This document shows positions 15,129-21,749 of a stretch of DNA of 64,000 nt, piece after piece (the stretch's first letter is position 1; the number at the start of each line of letters is the position of its first letter). Position numbers and translations under genes: made by a program. The DNA is taken from contig DATGIF010000028.1 of NCBI GenBank assembly GCA_035295845.1, positions 186,001 through 250,000 on the forward strand, read 5' to 3'. The notes under the pieces were generated by a model, which saw only the letters and a program-made list of their open reading frames with translations, did no database searches and had not been told where the DNA came from. The stretch comes from Palsa-892 sp035295845 (GTDB lineage Bacteria; Pseudomonadota; Alphaproteobacteria; Rhizobiales; Xanthobacteraceae).

Positions 15129-15968
15129 TTATGTCCCTGAAGCGTGCGAGGCCGGCGCGGCGCGGGCATAGAGCGCGTTGACGATCAGCGCGACGCCGAT
15201 CGCGAAAACCGGAACGGACAGAACCATCCCCATGGTCAGGCTGTGGGAAAGCTGTTCAAGCCGCAGGTCGGGCTCGCGGAAAAATTCCGATACGATGCGT
15301 GCCATCGCGTAACCAATTCCGAATACACCGGCGACAAGGCCTGGGCGTTTCAGCGCGCCGTTGCGGATAAAAATCGCGAGCACAAACAGAAGCAGCAGCC
15401 CTTCCAGACCCGCTTCGTAGAGTTGACTCGGATGACGGGGCTGATCGTCGACCCCGGGGAAAATCATCGCCCAGGGCACATCGCTCGGCCGGCCCCAAAG
15501 CTCCGGCTTGATGAAATTGGCAATGCGCACGAGAAAAATTCCGATCGGGCAGGTCGCGGCGCAAATGTCGGCAATGATGGAAAAGGGAATCTTCACTTGC
15601 CGCGCGAAAAGCCACATGGCGATGAGGGCGCCGATGAGCCCGCCGTGAAAGGCCATGCCGCCATTCCAGATCTCCACGATCTCAAGTGGATGCGCGAGGT
15701 AATAGCCGGGCTCATAAAAAAGAACGTCGCCGAGCCGTCCGCCGATTACGATGCCGAGCGCCATATAGAGGACGAGGTCGTCGAGGCTTTTCGGACTTGG
15801 ACGAGGCGTGCCGTTCCAGAGCCGGTCGTTCCGCAAGAGCGCCCAAGCATAGATCCATCCGCCGAAAAGACCGCCGATGTATCCGAGCGCGTACCAGCGA
15901 ATGGGCAGCGGCCCGATGTTTACCGCCACCGGGTCGACGACAGGGAAGGGGATCAGCAGAAATTCCAT
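15129..15968 (-). CDS. lgt: Prolipoprotein diacylglyceryl transferase
   Basis: Inner-membrane enzyme that transfers diacylglycerol from phosphatidylglycerol to the lipobox Cys of prolipoproteins, the first step of lipoprotein maturation. The 279-residue protein has seven predicted membrane segments and the signatures GGRLGDVLFYEPGYY, WNGGMAFHGGLIGA and the Lgt motif as RIANFIKPELWGRPSD (usually RIGNFINGELWGR), with HPSQLYEAGLEG later. The ATG at 15968 is supported by the family N-terminus. It lies 20 bp after a small membrane-protein gene and is likely in the same operon. Confidence 0.95.
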   Translation of the reverse strand: MEFLLIPFPVVDPVAVNIGPLPIRWYALGYIGGLFGGWIYAWALLRNDRLWNGTPRPSPKSLDDLVLYMALGIVIGGRLGDVLFYEPGYYLAHPLEIVEIWNGGMAFHGGLIGALIAMWLFARQVKIPFSIIADICAATCPIGIFLVRIANFIKPELWGRPSDVPWAMIFPGVDDQPRHPSQLYEAGLEGLLLLFVLAIFIRNGALKRPGLVAGVFGIGYAMARIVSEFFREPDLRLEQLSHSLTMGMVLSVPVFAIGVALIVNALYARAAPASHASGT

Positions 15969-15988
15969 GGAGGGTCGCTACGCGCGGG

Positions 15989-16267
15989 CTAATCCGCCTG
16001 CGCGGTTCCTGCCCGGCGCCTCGCCTCCAGCAGAAACGCTCCGAGCCCGAAAAGGCCGATGGGAACGCCCAAGGCCAAAGCCGTGAGACCCAACAAGCGA
16101 TCCAACGGCGCGGCCTTTTCTTTCGTCCGTTCCAGGTCCACGCGCTGCTGCAGAGACGCCCGCTCAAACTCTTGTTTGATTGTCTCCACGTTTCTCGTTG
16201 CGATGAAGGCAACGAACAACGCGGAACAAAGAATCCAAAGTGCAATAAGAATGCGCCGCCTCCGCAT
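15989..16267 (-). CDS. Small two-helix membrane protein upstream of lgt
   Basis: A 92-residue protein: basic start (MRRRRILIALW), helix 1 to about residue 24, a charged coiled segment (ETIKQEFERASLQQRVDLERTKE), helix 2 (LLGLTALALGVPIGLFGLGAFLL) and a basic tail. The ATG at 16267 has GGGGGGCAC upstream. Not recognised as a named family; the position just before lgt suggests co-transcription only. Confidence 0.65.
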   Translation of the reverse strand: MRRRRILIALWILCSALFVAFIATRNVETIKQEFERASLQQRVDLERTKEKAAPLDRLLGLTALALGVPIGLFGLGAFLLEARRRAGTAQAD

Positions 16268-16521
16268 GTGCCCCCCGTTTGCCGGCAACCATGAACGCGA
16301 GCTTCCGTCGCGCGGCTGACAGCCGTGTGACAGCGGAATGAAACGCGCCGGCCGCTTCGCCGGCCGGCGGTTTTTTGGCGAGCCAATATCTAGGCGGTAT
16401 TCGGAGGCAAATCGTCGCGGGCAGCGGGGAATAGGATTGGATTGGCCAGTGTTCAACCGGCAAGGCCGACCCGCAAATATTACGGCTGCATTACTCGGCC
16501 GACCGATCACGGGAGGTATTC

Positions 16522-16959
16522 GTGGCAATAAAATATGCGCTTTTGACCGCTGCATTACTATTCAGCGGCACCATCACTTGCCCGGCCCAGGAAACCAAAT
16601 CACCACCGGGCGCAAAGGTGTATTTCATCAACCTCAAGAGCGGGGACACCGTTACGAACCCCGTGCTGATTCAATTCGGCCTTTCGGGAATGGGCGTCGC
16701 GCCGGCCGGCTTGCAAGGCGACCAGACCGCCAACACCGGCCATCATCATCTTCTGGTCGACGCCGAACTCAAAGGAGACGAGCTAAAGGAGCCGATTCCG
16801 ATGGACGATCAGCACCGCCATTTCGGCAAGGGACAGACGGAAGCGACGGTCACGCTTCCCGCGGGACAGCATACGCTCCAGCTCGTGCTCGGCGATTGGA
16901 CGCATATTCCGCATGTGCCGCCGGTCATGTCGGAACGCATCACCATTACGGTGAAATAA
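16522..16959 (+). CDS. DUF4399 domain secreted protein
   Basis: A 145-residue protein with a signal peptide (MAIKYALLTAALLFSGTITCPAQ) and a DUF4399 domain. Recognisable points: VYFINLKSGDTVTNPVLIQFGLSGMG (as two halves), the His cluster NTGHHHLLVD, DDQHRHFGKGQTE and LQLVLGDWTHIPHVPPV. The conserved His residues suggest metal binding in the periplasm, which is inference. The start is GTG 16522, chosen because of GGGAGGTATTC upstream. A terminator follows at 16980-17007. Confidence 0.85.
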   Translation: MAIKYALLTAALLFSGTITCPAQETKSPPGAKVYFINLKSGDTVTNPVLIQFGLSGMGVAPAGLQGDQTANTGHHHLLVDAELKGDELKEPIPMDDQHRHFGKGQTEATVTLPAGQHTLQLVLGDWTHIPHVPPVMSERITITVK

Positions 16960-16979
16960 GTCCTGCCGCAGGTCACGAC

Positions 16980-17007
16980 AAAACCCCGGCCTTGCGGCCG
17001 GGGTTTT
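16980..17007 (+). terminator. Terminator of the DUF4399 gene
   Basis: AAAACCCCGGCC pairs with GGCCGGGGTTTTT around a 4-nt loop, ending in a T run. Confidence 0.85.
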
Positions 17008-17129
17008 TACTTACGCCTGAACAATGCTCCACAATCGATCGCGCCGCTGTCCCGGGAACCGCAGCCTACGTTGCTGCGAAGGCGCGGCGGCACGCAAACG
17101 CAACAGGAACCGACACTGAACGCATACCC

Positions 17130-17345
17130 TTACTTGTCGCCGTGATCGTCGGCATGGTGCTTCGCGGCCTCATGCGCGTGGTGCGTCGCATGCAGGCTAT
17201 GGGCGTGGGCGGAATGCGCATGATGGCCGCCCTTATCGTGGTGGCCGGACGAATAATGCTTGGCAGCCTCACGATGATGATGCGCGGCGTGCTCGTGATG
17301 CTTGGCCGCGGCTTCGTGATGTTCCTGGTGCTTGTGCGCACTCAT
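17130..17345 (-). CDS. Small His/Ala-rich protein (chromosomal paralogue)
   Basis: A 71-residue protein, about one third His (KHQEHHEAAAKHHEHAAHHH and similar), paralogous to the islet 3 protein at 9080-9292. No signal peptide, no Cys. Probably cytoplasmic with possible metal binding or buffering (inference). The ATG at 17345 follows CAGGGAGCCGTCAA. An imperfect EcfG-type promoter (GGAAC-N17-CGTC) lies upstream at 17370-17395. Confidence 0.75.
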   Translation of the reverse strand: MSAHKHQEHHEAAAKHHEHAAHHHREAAKHYSSGHHDKGGHHAHSAHAHSLHATHHAHEAAKHHADDHGDK

Positions 17346-17369
17346 TTGACGGCTCCCTGCTTTTGAGTT

Positions 17370-17395
17370 GACGCGGCGGGAGCTTCCATCGTTCC
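17370..17395 (-). promoter_or_regulatory. Possible EcfG-type promoter
   Basis: On the minus strand GGAAC (17395-17391), 17-bp spacer, CGTC (17373-17370), one mismatch to the CGTT -10. Position and orientation fit the His-rich gene. Weak evidence taken alone. Confidence 0.3.
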
Positions 17396-17466
17396 GCTGA
17401 CACTAATGTGACAGGACGATGTGACAATGTGGCAGTATGCGCGAAAACTCGTGGGGTGGGATTGAA

Positions 17467-18156
17467 ATGAATCGCTTGCAACAATGGGGGATTGCCTGGG
17501 GGGTCGCGCTTATTGCGATCGTTGTTTGTTATGCCGCGATTGACCGGCCGCTCGCGCTGCTCCTCCATGCGGAGCTCGCGCCCTTCCAGGATTTCTTTTT
17601 TTACCTGACGCTCATTCCCACGCCCTTTTCGCTGATTGCCATTCTCATTCTCGTGGCGCTTGCGTTACGATGGATGATGGGATGGCCGTTTTCGCGGCCG
17701 TATGCTGTTGCCCAGCTATTGGCCGTGAGTTTTTTCATCACCGTGGCTGCCAAGGACTTCTTCAAATTCTCTTTCGGGCGCACCTGGCCGGAAACCTGGT
17801 TCCGGGACAATCCGTCCTTCATCCGCGACGGCGTCTATGGGTTCAATCCGTTTCATGGCGGGAAAGGATGGGCTGCCTTTCCCTCGGGCCATATGGCAGC
17901 CATCTGCGTCACGATGACGGTATTGTGGATTTGTTATCCGCGGCTGCGCGCGGTTTACGCGCTGATGATCGCCGTAGTCACAATCGGCCTGATGGGGGCC
18001 AACTACCACTTCTTGAGCGACGTGATTGCCGGCGGTCTTCTCGGCGCATCGATTGGCTACTTCACGCTCGCGCTTTGGGAAGCGCGCGTCTATCAACGCG
18101 TTCGGTCCGAACCCGCTCGTTTTCGCAAGCGATCGAAGAAAGGCCGCAGGAAGTAG
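17467..18156 (+). CDS. PAP2 family (phosphatidic acid phosphatase type 2) membrane protein
   Basis: A 229-residue protein with about six membrane helices and the three PAP2 motifs: KFSFGRTWP (motif 1, K and R), PSGH (motif 2 in AAFPSGHMAA) and NYHFLSDVIAG (motif 3 with the catalytic His and Asp). Likely dephosphorylates a lipid phosphate or undecaprenyl pyrophosphate at the inner membrane, or transfers phosphoethanolamine-like groups; the substrate is not determined. Insertion of FRDNPSFIRDGVYGFNPF between motifs 1 and 2 is typical of the lipid A 1-phosphatase-like branch. The ATG at 17467 follows GGGGTGGGATTGAA; an upstream ATG at 17437 is possible. Confidence 0.8.
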   Translation: MNRLQQWGIAWGVALIAIVVCYAAIDRPLALLLHAELAPFQDFFFYLTLIPTPFSLIAILILVALALRWMMGWPFSRPYAVAQLLAVSFFITVAAKDFFKFSFGRTWPETWFRDNPSFIRDGVYGFNPFHGGKGWAAFPSGHMAAICVTMTVLWICYPRLRAVYALMIAVVTIGLMGANYHFLSDVIAGGLLGASIGYFTLALWEARVYQRVRSEPARFRKRSKKGRRK

Positions 18157-18347
18157 CAAGAAATATATCGCGCTTCTTCGCGGCCGAGAAATTCCGCCGA
18201 CGCCACAGTCCGGGCCGGGTCTTCTTCCGCAGCGGGAAGAATAAAGCGACGCACAGGCATGCTACTATCGACGAGGCGCGGGACAGATGTCGATGCGGCC
18301 CGATCTCGCGCCTTGATTACGAGTAGAGATTTTCAGGGGAGGAAACC

Positions 18348-18842
18348 ATGGTCTTCGGCCTTAGTCTGTCGGCCTATACGTGGGTGCATATCGCGCTGAG
18401 CCTTGCGGGGCTTGCTTCGGGGCTCGTGGTGCTGATCGGGCTGTTTCAATCGAAAAGGCTCGATGGATGGACGGCGCTTTTCCTTTTGACCACGGTGGCG
18501 ACGAGCGTGACCGGGTTTGGCTTTCCGTTCGATCACTTTTTACCGTCGCATTGGGTCGGCGTGATCTCGCTCGTATTCCTGGCGATCGCGATTCTTGCGC
18601 GTTACGCGTTTCGCCTCGCCGGCGCATGGCGCTGGATTTATGTGGCCACTGCCGTCGTCGCTCTCTTTTTCAATACGTTTGTCGCGGTCGCGCAGCTTTT
18701 CGCCAAAGTGCCGGCGCTGAAAGCGCTCGCGCCGACGCAATCGGAGCCGCCTTTTGCGATCACCGAGTTCGCTACGTTGGCGCTTTTCATCGTCTTCGCG
18801 ATCGTCGCGGCGGTAAAGTTCCATCCGAAACCGGCGACGTAG
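18348..18842 (+). CDS. Conserved membrane protein of unknown function
   Basis: A 164-residue protein with five hydrophobic helices (about residues 8-33, 41-60, 67-88, 93-116, 138-157) and few charged residues. The ATG at 18348 follows AGGGGAGGAAACC. It resembles small integral membrane proteins common in Hyphomicrobiales, without a recognised domain name. Convergent with arfB. Confidence 0.65.
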   Translation: MVFGLSLSAYTWVHIALSLAGLASGLVVLIGLFQSKRLDGWTALFLLTTVATSVTGFGFPFDHFLPSHWVGVISLVFLAIAILARYAFRLAGAWRWIYVATAVVALFFNTFVAVAQLFAKVPALKALAPTQSEPPFAITEFATLALFIVFAIVAAVKFHPKPAT

Positions 18843-18874
18843 GAGGCTGCCACCCTCGAGACGCTTCCGTCCGG

Positions 18875-19294
18875 TCAATCGAAAGACCGGGTCGACCGTA
18901 AGCGCTTGAGTTTTGATCGCCTTGCCTTGGTCTCTAACCGCCGCTCGCGCGAAGCCTTGGGCGGCTTGGTGGCGCGGCGCGGGACAGGGCGCTTTGCGGC
19001 TTCGCGGATCATTTCAAATAGCCGCTCGCGCGCATCCTTGCGGTTCTGTTCTTGGCTGCGGTGACGGAGGGCCGCGATCACGATCACGCCCTCGCGGGTG
19101 AGCCGCTTGCCGGCAATACGCTCGAGGCGGCTGCGCACCTCCGGCGGCAGCGAGGGCGAGCGCCGCGCGTCGAAGCGGAGCTGCACCGCGCTCGAGACCT
19201 TGTTGACATTCTGGCCGCCCGGGCCCGAGGCGCGGATGAAGCTTTCCTCGAGCTCGCGCTCGTCGAGAAGAATGCGCTCGGTGATGCGAATCAT
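18875..19294 (-). CDS. arfB: Alternative ribosome-rescue factor ArfB (peptidyl-tRNA hydrolase, RF-1 domain)
   Basis: A 139-residue codon-independent release factor that frees ribosomes stalled on mRNAs lacking a stop codon. The GGQ motif is at residues 25-27 (ASGPGGQNVNKV). The basic C-terminal tail (KPPKASRERRLETKARRSKLKRLRS) is the part that enters the empty mRNA channel in known members. The ATG at 19294 gives the family N-terminus IRITERI. The open frame extends far upstream antisense to the DUF47 and pit genes, but that part is not coding. Confidence 0.9.
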   Translation of the reverse strand: MIRITERILLDERELEESFIRASGPGGQNVNKVSSAVQLRFDARRSPSLPPEVRSRLERIAGKRLTREGVIVIAALRHRSQEQNRKDARERLFEMIREAAKRPVPRRATKPPKASRERRLETKARRSKLKRLRSTRSFD

Positions 19295-19367
19295 GACAAC
19301 CGTCCGCGAACGCCTTGAAATAGCGCGGAAAACCGTCCGATGGCAGGGTGCGGATAGGGGTTCGACT

Positions 19368-19408
19368 CCGGCCAGCCGGACCACTAGGGTCCGGCTCGCT
19401 GGGGCCGG
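19368..19408 (+). promoter_or_regulatory. Strong hairpin in the leader of the DUF47-pit operon
   Basis: AGCCGGACC (19374-19382) pairs perfectly with GGTCCGGCT (19388-19396) around ACTAG; CCGGCC/GGCCGG (19368-19373, 19403-19408) extends the stem. No T run follows. It lies 22 bp before the DUF47 start and may act as a leader structure or a 5' stabiliser. Confidence 0.45.
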
Positions 19409-19429
19409 GAAGGCCTGAAAGAGGCGTGA

Positions 19430-20074
19430 ATGCTGGGCTGGCTGCATCGCCTGATGCCTCGGGAAGAGCGCTTTTTCGAGCTTTTCACCGAGCATTCGAA
19501 CACATTGGTCGCGGGCGCCGAGGCGCTGCGCTCGATGCTCGACGGCGGCGAAGCGGTGGCCCGCCATTTCCAGGCGGTGATGGACCGCGAGCACGAGGCC
19601 GACAACATCACGCGCGAGGTGCTGATGGCGGTGCGCCGCACCTTTATCACGCCGTTCGACCGCGGCGACATCAAGGACCTCATCACCTCGATGGATAACG
19701 CCATCGACCAGATGCAGAAGACCGCGAAGGGCATCATGCTGTTCGAGGTGCGCGCCTTCACGCCGCAGATGAAGGACATGGCCGACAGCATCGTGCAGTG
19801 CGCGAAGCTCGTGCAGGAGGCGACCCCGCTTTTGCGCTCGATCTCGTCGGAGGCGACCCGGCTTTCGGCGATCACCGAGGAGGTCACCAAGATCGAGGGC
19901 CGCGCCGACGAGATGCACGACACCGGCCTGAAAGAGCTCTACCAGCAGCATTCGACGTCGAACTCGATCGCCTTCTTCGTCGGCCACGAGGTCTATGATC
20001 ATCTCGAAAAAGTGGTCGACCGTTTCGACGATGTGGCGAACGAGATCCAGAGCATCGTGATCGAACACGTCTGA
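19430..20074 (+). CDS. DUF47 (PhoU-like) phosphate transport accessory protein
   Basis: A 214-residue, all-helical protein of the DUF47/PhoU_div family that partners low-affinity Pit transporters. Diagnostic stretches: VMDREHEADNITREV, RTFITPFDRGDIKDLITSMD and FEVRAFTPQMKDMADS. Predicted cytoplasmic with metal-binding acidic residues as in PhoU (family knowledge). It is followed after 12 bp by pit, and ribosome binding sites are present for each, so the two form an operon. Confidence 0.9.
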   Translation: MLGWLHRLMPREERFFELFTEHSNTLVAGAEALRSMLDGGEAVARHFQAVMDREHEADNITREVLMAVRRTFITPFDRGDIKDLITSMDNAIDQMQKTAKGIMLFEVRAFTPQMKDMADSIVQCAKLVQEATPLLRSISSEATRLSAITEEVTKIEGRADEMHDTGLKELYQQHSTSNSIAFFVGHEVYDHLEKVVDRFDDVANEIQSIVIEHV

Positions 20075-20086
20075 CGGGAGCGAGCC

Positions 20087-21094
20087 ATGGAAGCGGTTGC
20101 GCTCAGCCTGCCAGTCCTCGTCGGCCTGATTGTGGTGGCGCTCGCCTTCGACTTCCTCAATGGCCTGCACGACGCGGCGAATTCGATTGCGACCGTGGTT
20201 TCGACGCGGGTGTTGCGGCCGCAATTTGCGGTGGCCTGGGCCGCTTTCTTCAATTTCATCGCCTTTTTGTTCTTTGGCCTCAACGTCGCGCAGACGCTTG
20301 GCGTCGGCATCATCGACGCCGCGATCGTCGATCCACGTGTCGTGTTCGGCGCGCTTGTCGGCGCCATCGCCTGGAACCTGATCACCTGGGGTTTGGGTAT
20401 CCCGTCGTCGTCCTCGCACGCGCTCGTCGGCGGGCTCCTTGGCGCCGGCTGCGCCAAGGCGGGGATTTCGGCGATCGTCTGGCCGGGCGTGATCAAGACG
20501 GGGGCGGCGATCGTGCTCTCGCCCCTCTTGGGCTTTGTCTTGGCGATCGTGCTCGTCTTCATCGTGTCATGGATCTTCGTTCGCTCGACGCCCTATGCCG
20601 TCGACAATCTTTTCCGCTCGCTGCAATTCGTCTCGGCCTCGCTCTACTCGCTTGGACACGGCGGCAACGACGCGCAGAAGACCATGGGCATCATCGCGGT
20701 GCTGCTCTATTCGCAAGGGATGCTCGGCGGCGAGTTCTTTGTACCGTTTTGGGTCGTCATCACCTGTCAGGCGGCGATGGGGCTTGGTACGCTGGTGGGG
20801 GGCTGGCGCATCGTGAAGACGATGGGTTCGAAGATCACGCGGCTCACGCCGGTGCAGGGGTTTTGCGCCGAGACCGGCGGCGCGATCACGCTGTTCCTGG
20901 CGACCTGGCTCGGCATTCCGGTTTCCACCACCCACACCATCACCGGCGCGATCGTCGGCGTCGGTGCCGCGCGTAAGGTTTCGGCGGTGCGCTGGAACGT
21001 CGCCTCCAGCATCGTCGTCGCCTGGGTCGTCACCATCCCGGCTACGGCCGCGATTGCGGCGCTCGCCTATTTTATGGTTGGCTGGCTTGCTTGA
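20087..21094 (+). CDS. pit: Inorganic phosphate transporter, Pit family
   Basis: A 335-residue inner-membrane H+/metal-phosphate symporter with about ten helices. Both PHO4 signature repeats are present: FLNGLHDAANSIATVVSTRVL near residue 25 and SLGHGGNDAQKTMGII near residue 197. Also seen are the paired GIPSSSSHALVGGLLG and GIPVSTTHTITGAIVG loops. The ATG at 20087 follows GGGAGCGAGCC. Expressed with the DUF47 gene; the small DUF6494 gene follows 11 bp downstream. Confidence 0.95.
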   Translation: MEAVALSLPVLVGLIVVALAFDFLNGLHDAANSIATVVSTRVLRPQFAVAWAAFFNFIAFLFFGLNVAQTLGVGIIDAAIVDPRVVFGALVGAIAWNLITWGLGIPSSSSHALVGGLLGAGCAKAGISAIVWPGVIKTGAAIVLSPLLGFVLAIVLVFIVSWIFVRSTPYAVDNLFRSLQFVSASLYSLGHGGNDAQKTMGIIAVLLYSQGMLGGEFFVPFWVVITCQAAMGLGTLVGGWRIVKTMGSKITRLTPVQGFCAETGGAITLFLATWLGIPVSTTHTITGAIVGVGAARKVSAVRWNVASSIVVAWVVTIPATAAIAALAYFMVGWLA

Positions 21095-21105
21095 AGGAGA
21101 GTGTC

Positions 21106-21312
21106 ATGAACGAGGACAAGCTCAACGTGAGTCTCCGCAAGTTTCTGAAAACGGTCGGCGTCACCTCGCAGCGTGAAATCGAGAAAGCAATCCGCGACGC
21201 GGTTCAAAGCGGCAAACTCAAGGGCAACGAGAAGCTCGCGGCGAAAGTCGTGCTCACCGTTGGCGGCGTCAATCTCAATCACGAAGTGAAGGGCGAACTC
21301 GAACTCGAGTGA
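21106..21312 (+). CDS. DUF6494 family small protein
   Basis: A 68-residue protein with the family layout MNEDKLNVSLRKFLKTVGV, then QREIEKAIRDAVQSGKL and VVLTVGGVNLNHEVKGELEL. Helix-rich N-terminus with a beta-hairpin C-terminus, function unknown. The ATG at 21106 follows TGAAGGAGAGTGTC. It is 11 bp after pit and probably the last gene of the phosphate operon. Confidence 0.75.
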   Translation: MNEDKLNVSLRKFLKTVGVTSQREIEKAIRDAVQSGKLKGNEKLAAKVVLTVGGVNLNHEVKGELELE

Positions 21313-21330
21313 AGCCGCAGCCCGCTCCCT

Positions 21331-21675
21331 TTAGGAAAACCAGCGGCTGATACCCGTCTTGCGGCGCTGGCTATGCGAACGGCGGCGCTTGCGGGTCGCG
21401 GCCGCCTTGCGGGCGGAGCGCGAGCGTGCCGCTGCCGGACGACGCGCCGAGGCGTGGCCGCCAAGGCGCCCACCTTTGCGCGAAGGGCCATAGTTCATGC
21501 GCTTGCCGCGGCCCGAACCACCCTTCTTGCCGCCATGGGTTTCCGCATTCACGGTCGCCCAGGCGCGGCGTGCGGCCTCCCGGCGTCCGATGCCGCGTTT
21601 CAGATAGCCGCGTTCGATGTCTCTCGCTTGGCGTTTCTGTTTGTTCGTGTATTTCGCTTTGCTGCCGCGGGCCAT
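21331..21675 (-). CDS. Lys/Arg-rich small protein ('plasmid stabilization'-type family)
   Basis: A 114-residue, strongly basic protein. Residues 1-50 match the family usually annotated as plasmid stabilization protein (KYTNKQKRQARDIERGYLKRG, then EAARRAWATVNAETHGGKKGGSGRG). Residues 55-114 are an Ala/Arg/Ser/Lys-rich tail like histone H1-type DNA binders. The annotation name is historical; nothing ties it to plasmids here. The ATG at 21675 has an ideal AGGAGG upstream. A near-consensus EcfG-type promoter lies upstream, consistent with a stress-induced nucleoid or nucleic-acid binding role (inference). Confidence 0.7.
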   Translation of the reverse strand: MARGSKAKYTNKQKRQARDIERGYLKRGIGRREAARRAWATVNAETHGGKKGGSGRGKRMNYGPSRKGGRLGGHASARRPAAARSRSARKAAATRKRRRSHSQRRKTGISRWFS

Positions 21676-21703
21676 TGAGTCCTCCTGGATTGAATAAAAA
21701 ATA

Positions 21704-21729
21704 AACATTTTCCGCGGACTTTTGGTTCC
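21704..21729 (-). promoter_or_regulatory. Probable EcfG-type promoter
   Basis: On the minus strand GGAAC (21729-21725), 17-bp spacer, TGTT (21707-21704). Only the first base of the -10 departs from CGTT. It lies about 30 bp before the ATG of the basic protein gene. Confidence 0.45.
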
Positions 21730-21749
21730 GCGCGGTCGGGTGGATGCTG

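Noticed and set aside
15144..15992. A 282-codon plus-strand open frame
   Set aside because: Antisense shadow of lgt.
16338..17366. A 342-codon plus-strand open frame
   Set aside because: It overlaps the DUF4399 gene in another frame and a terminator, and is antisense to the His-rich gene.
19347..19383. tRNA 3'-end-like sequence with GGTTCGACTCC and ending in ACCA
   Set aside because: The T-stem does not pair and no D- or anticodon arm precedes it; the stretch is part of a leader hairpin instead.
19295..20419. A 514-codon open frame extending arfB upstream on the minus strand
   Set aside because: The part upstream of 19294 is antisense to DUF47 and pit, both with clear family signatures; only the last 139 codons are ArfB.
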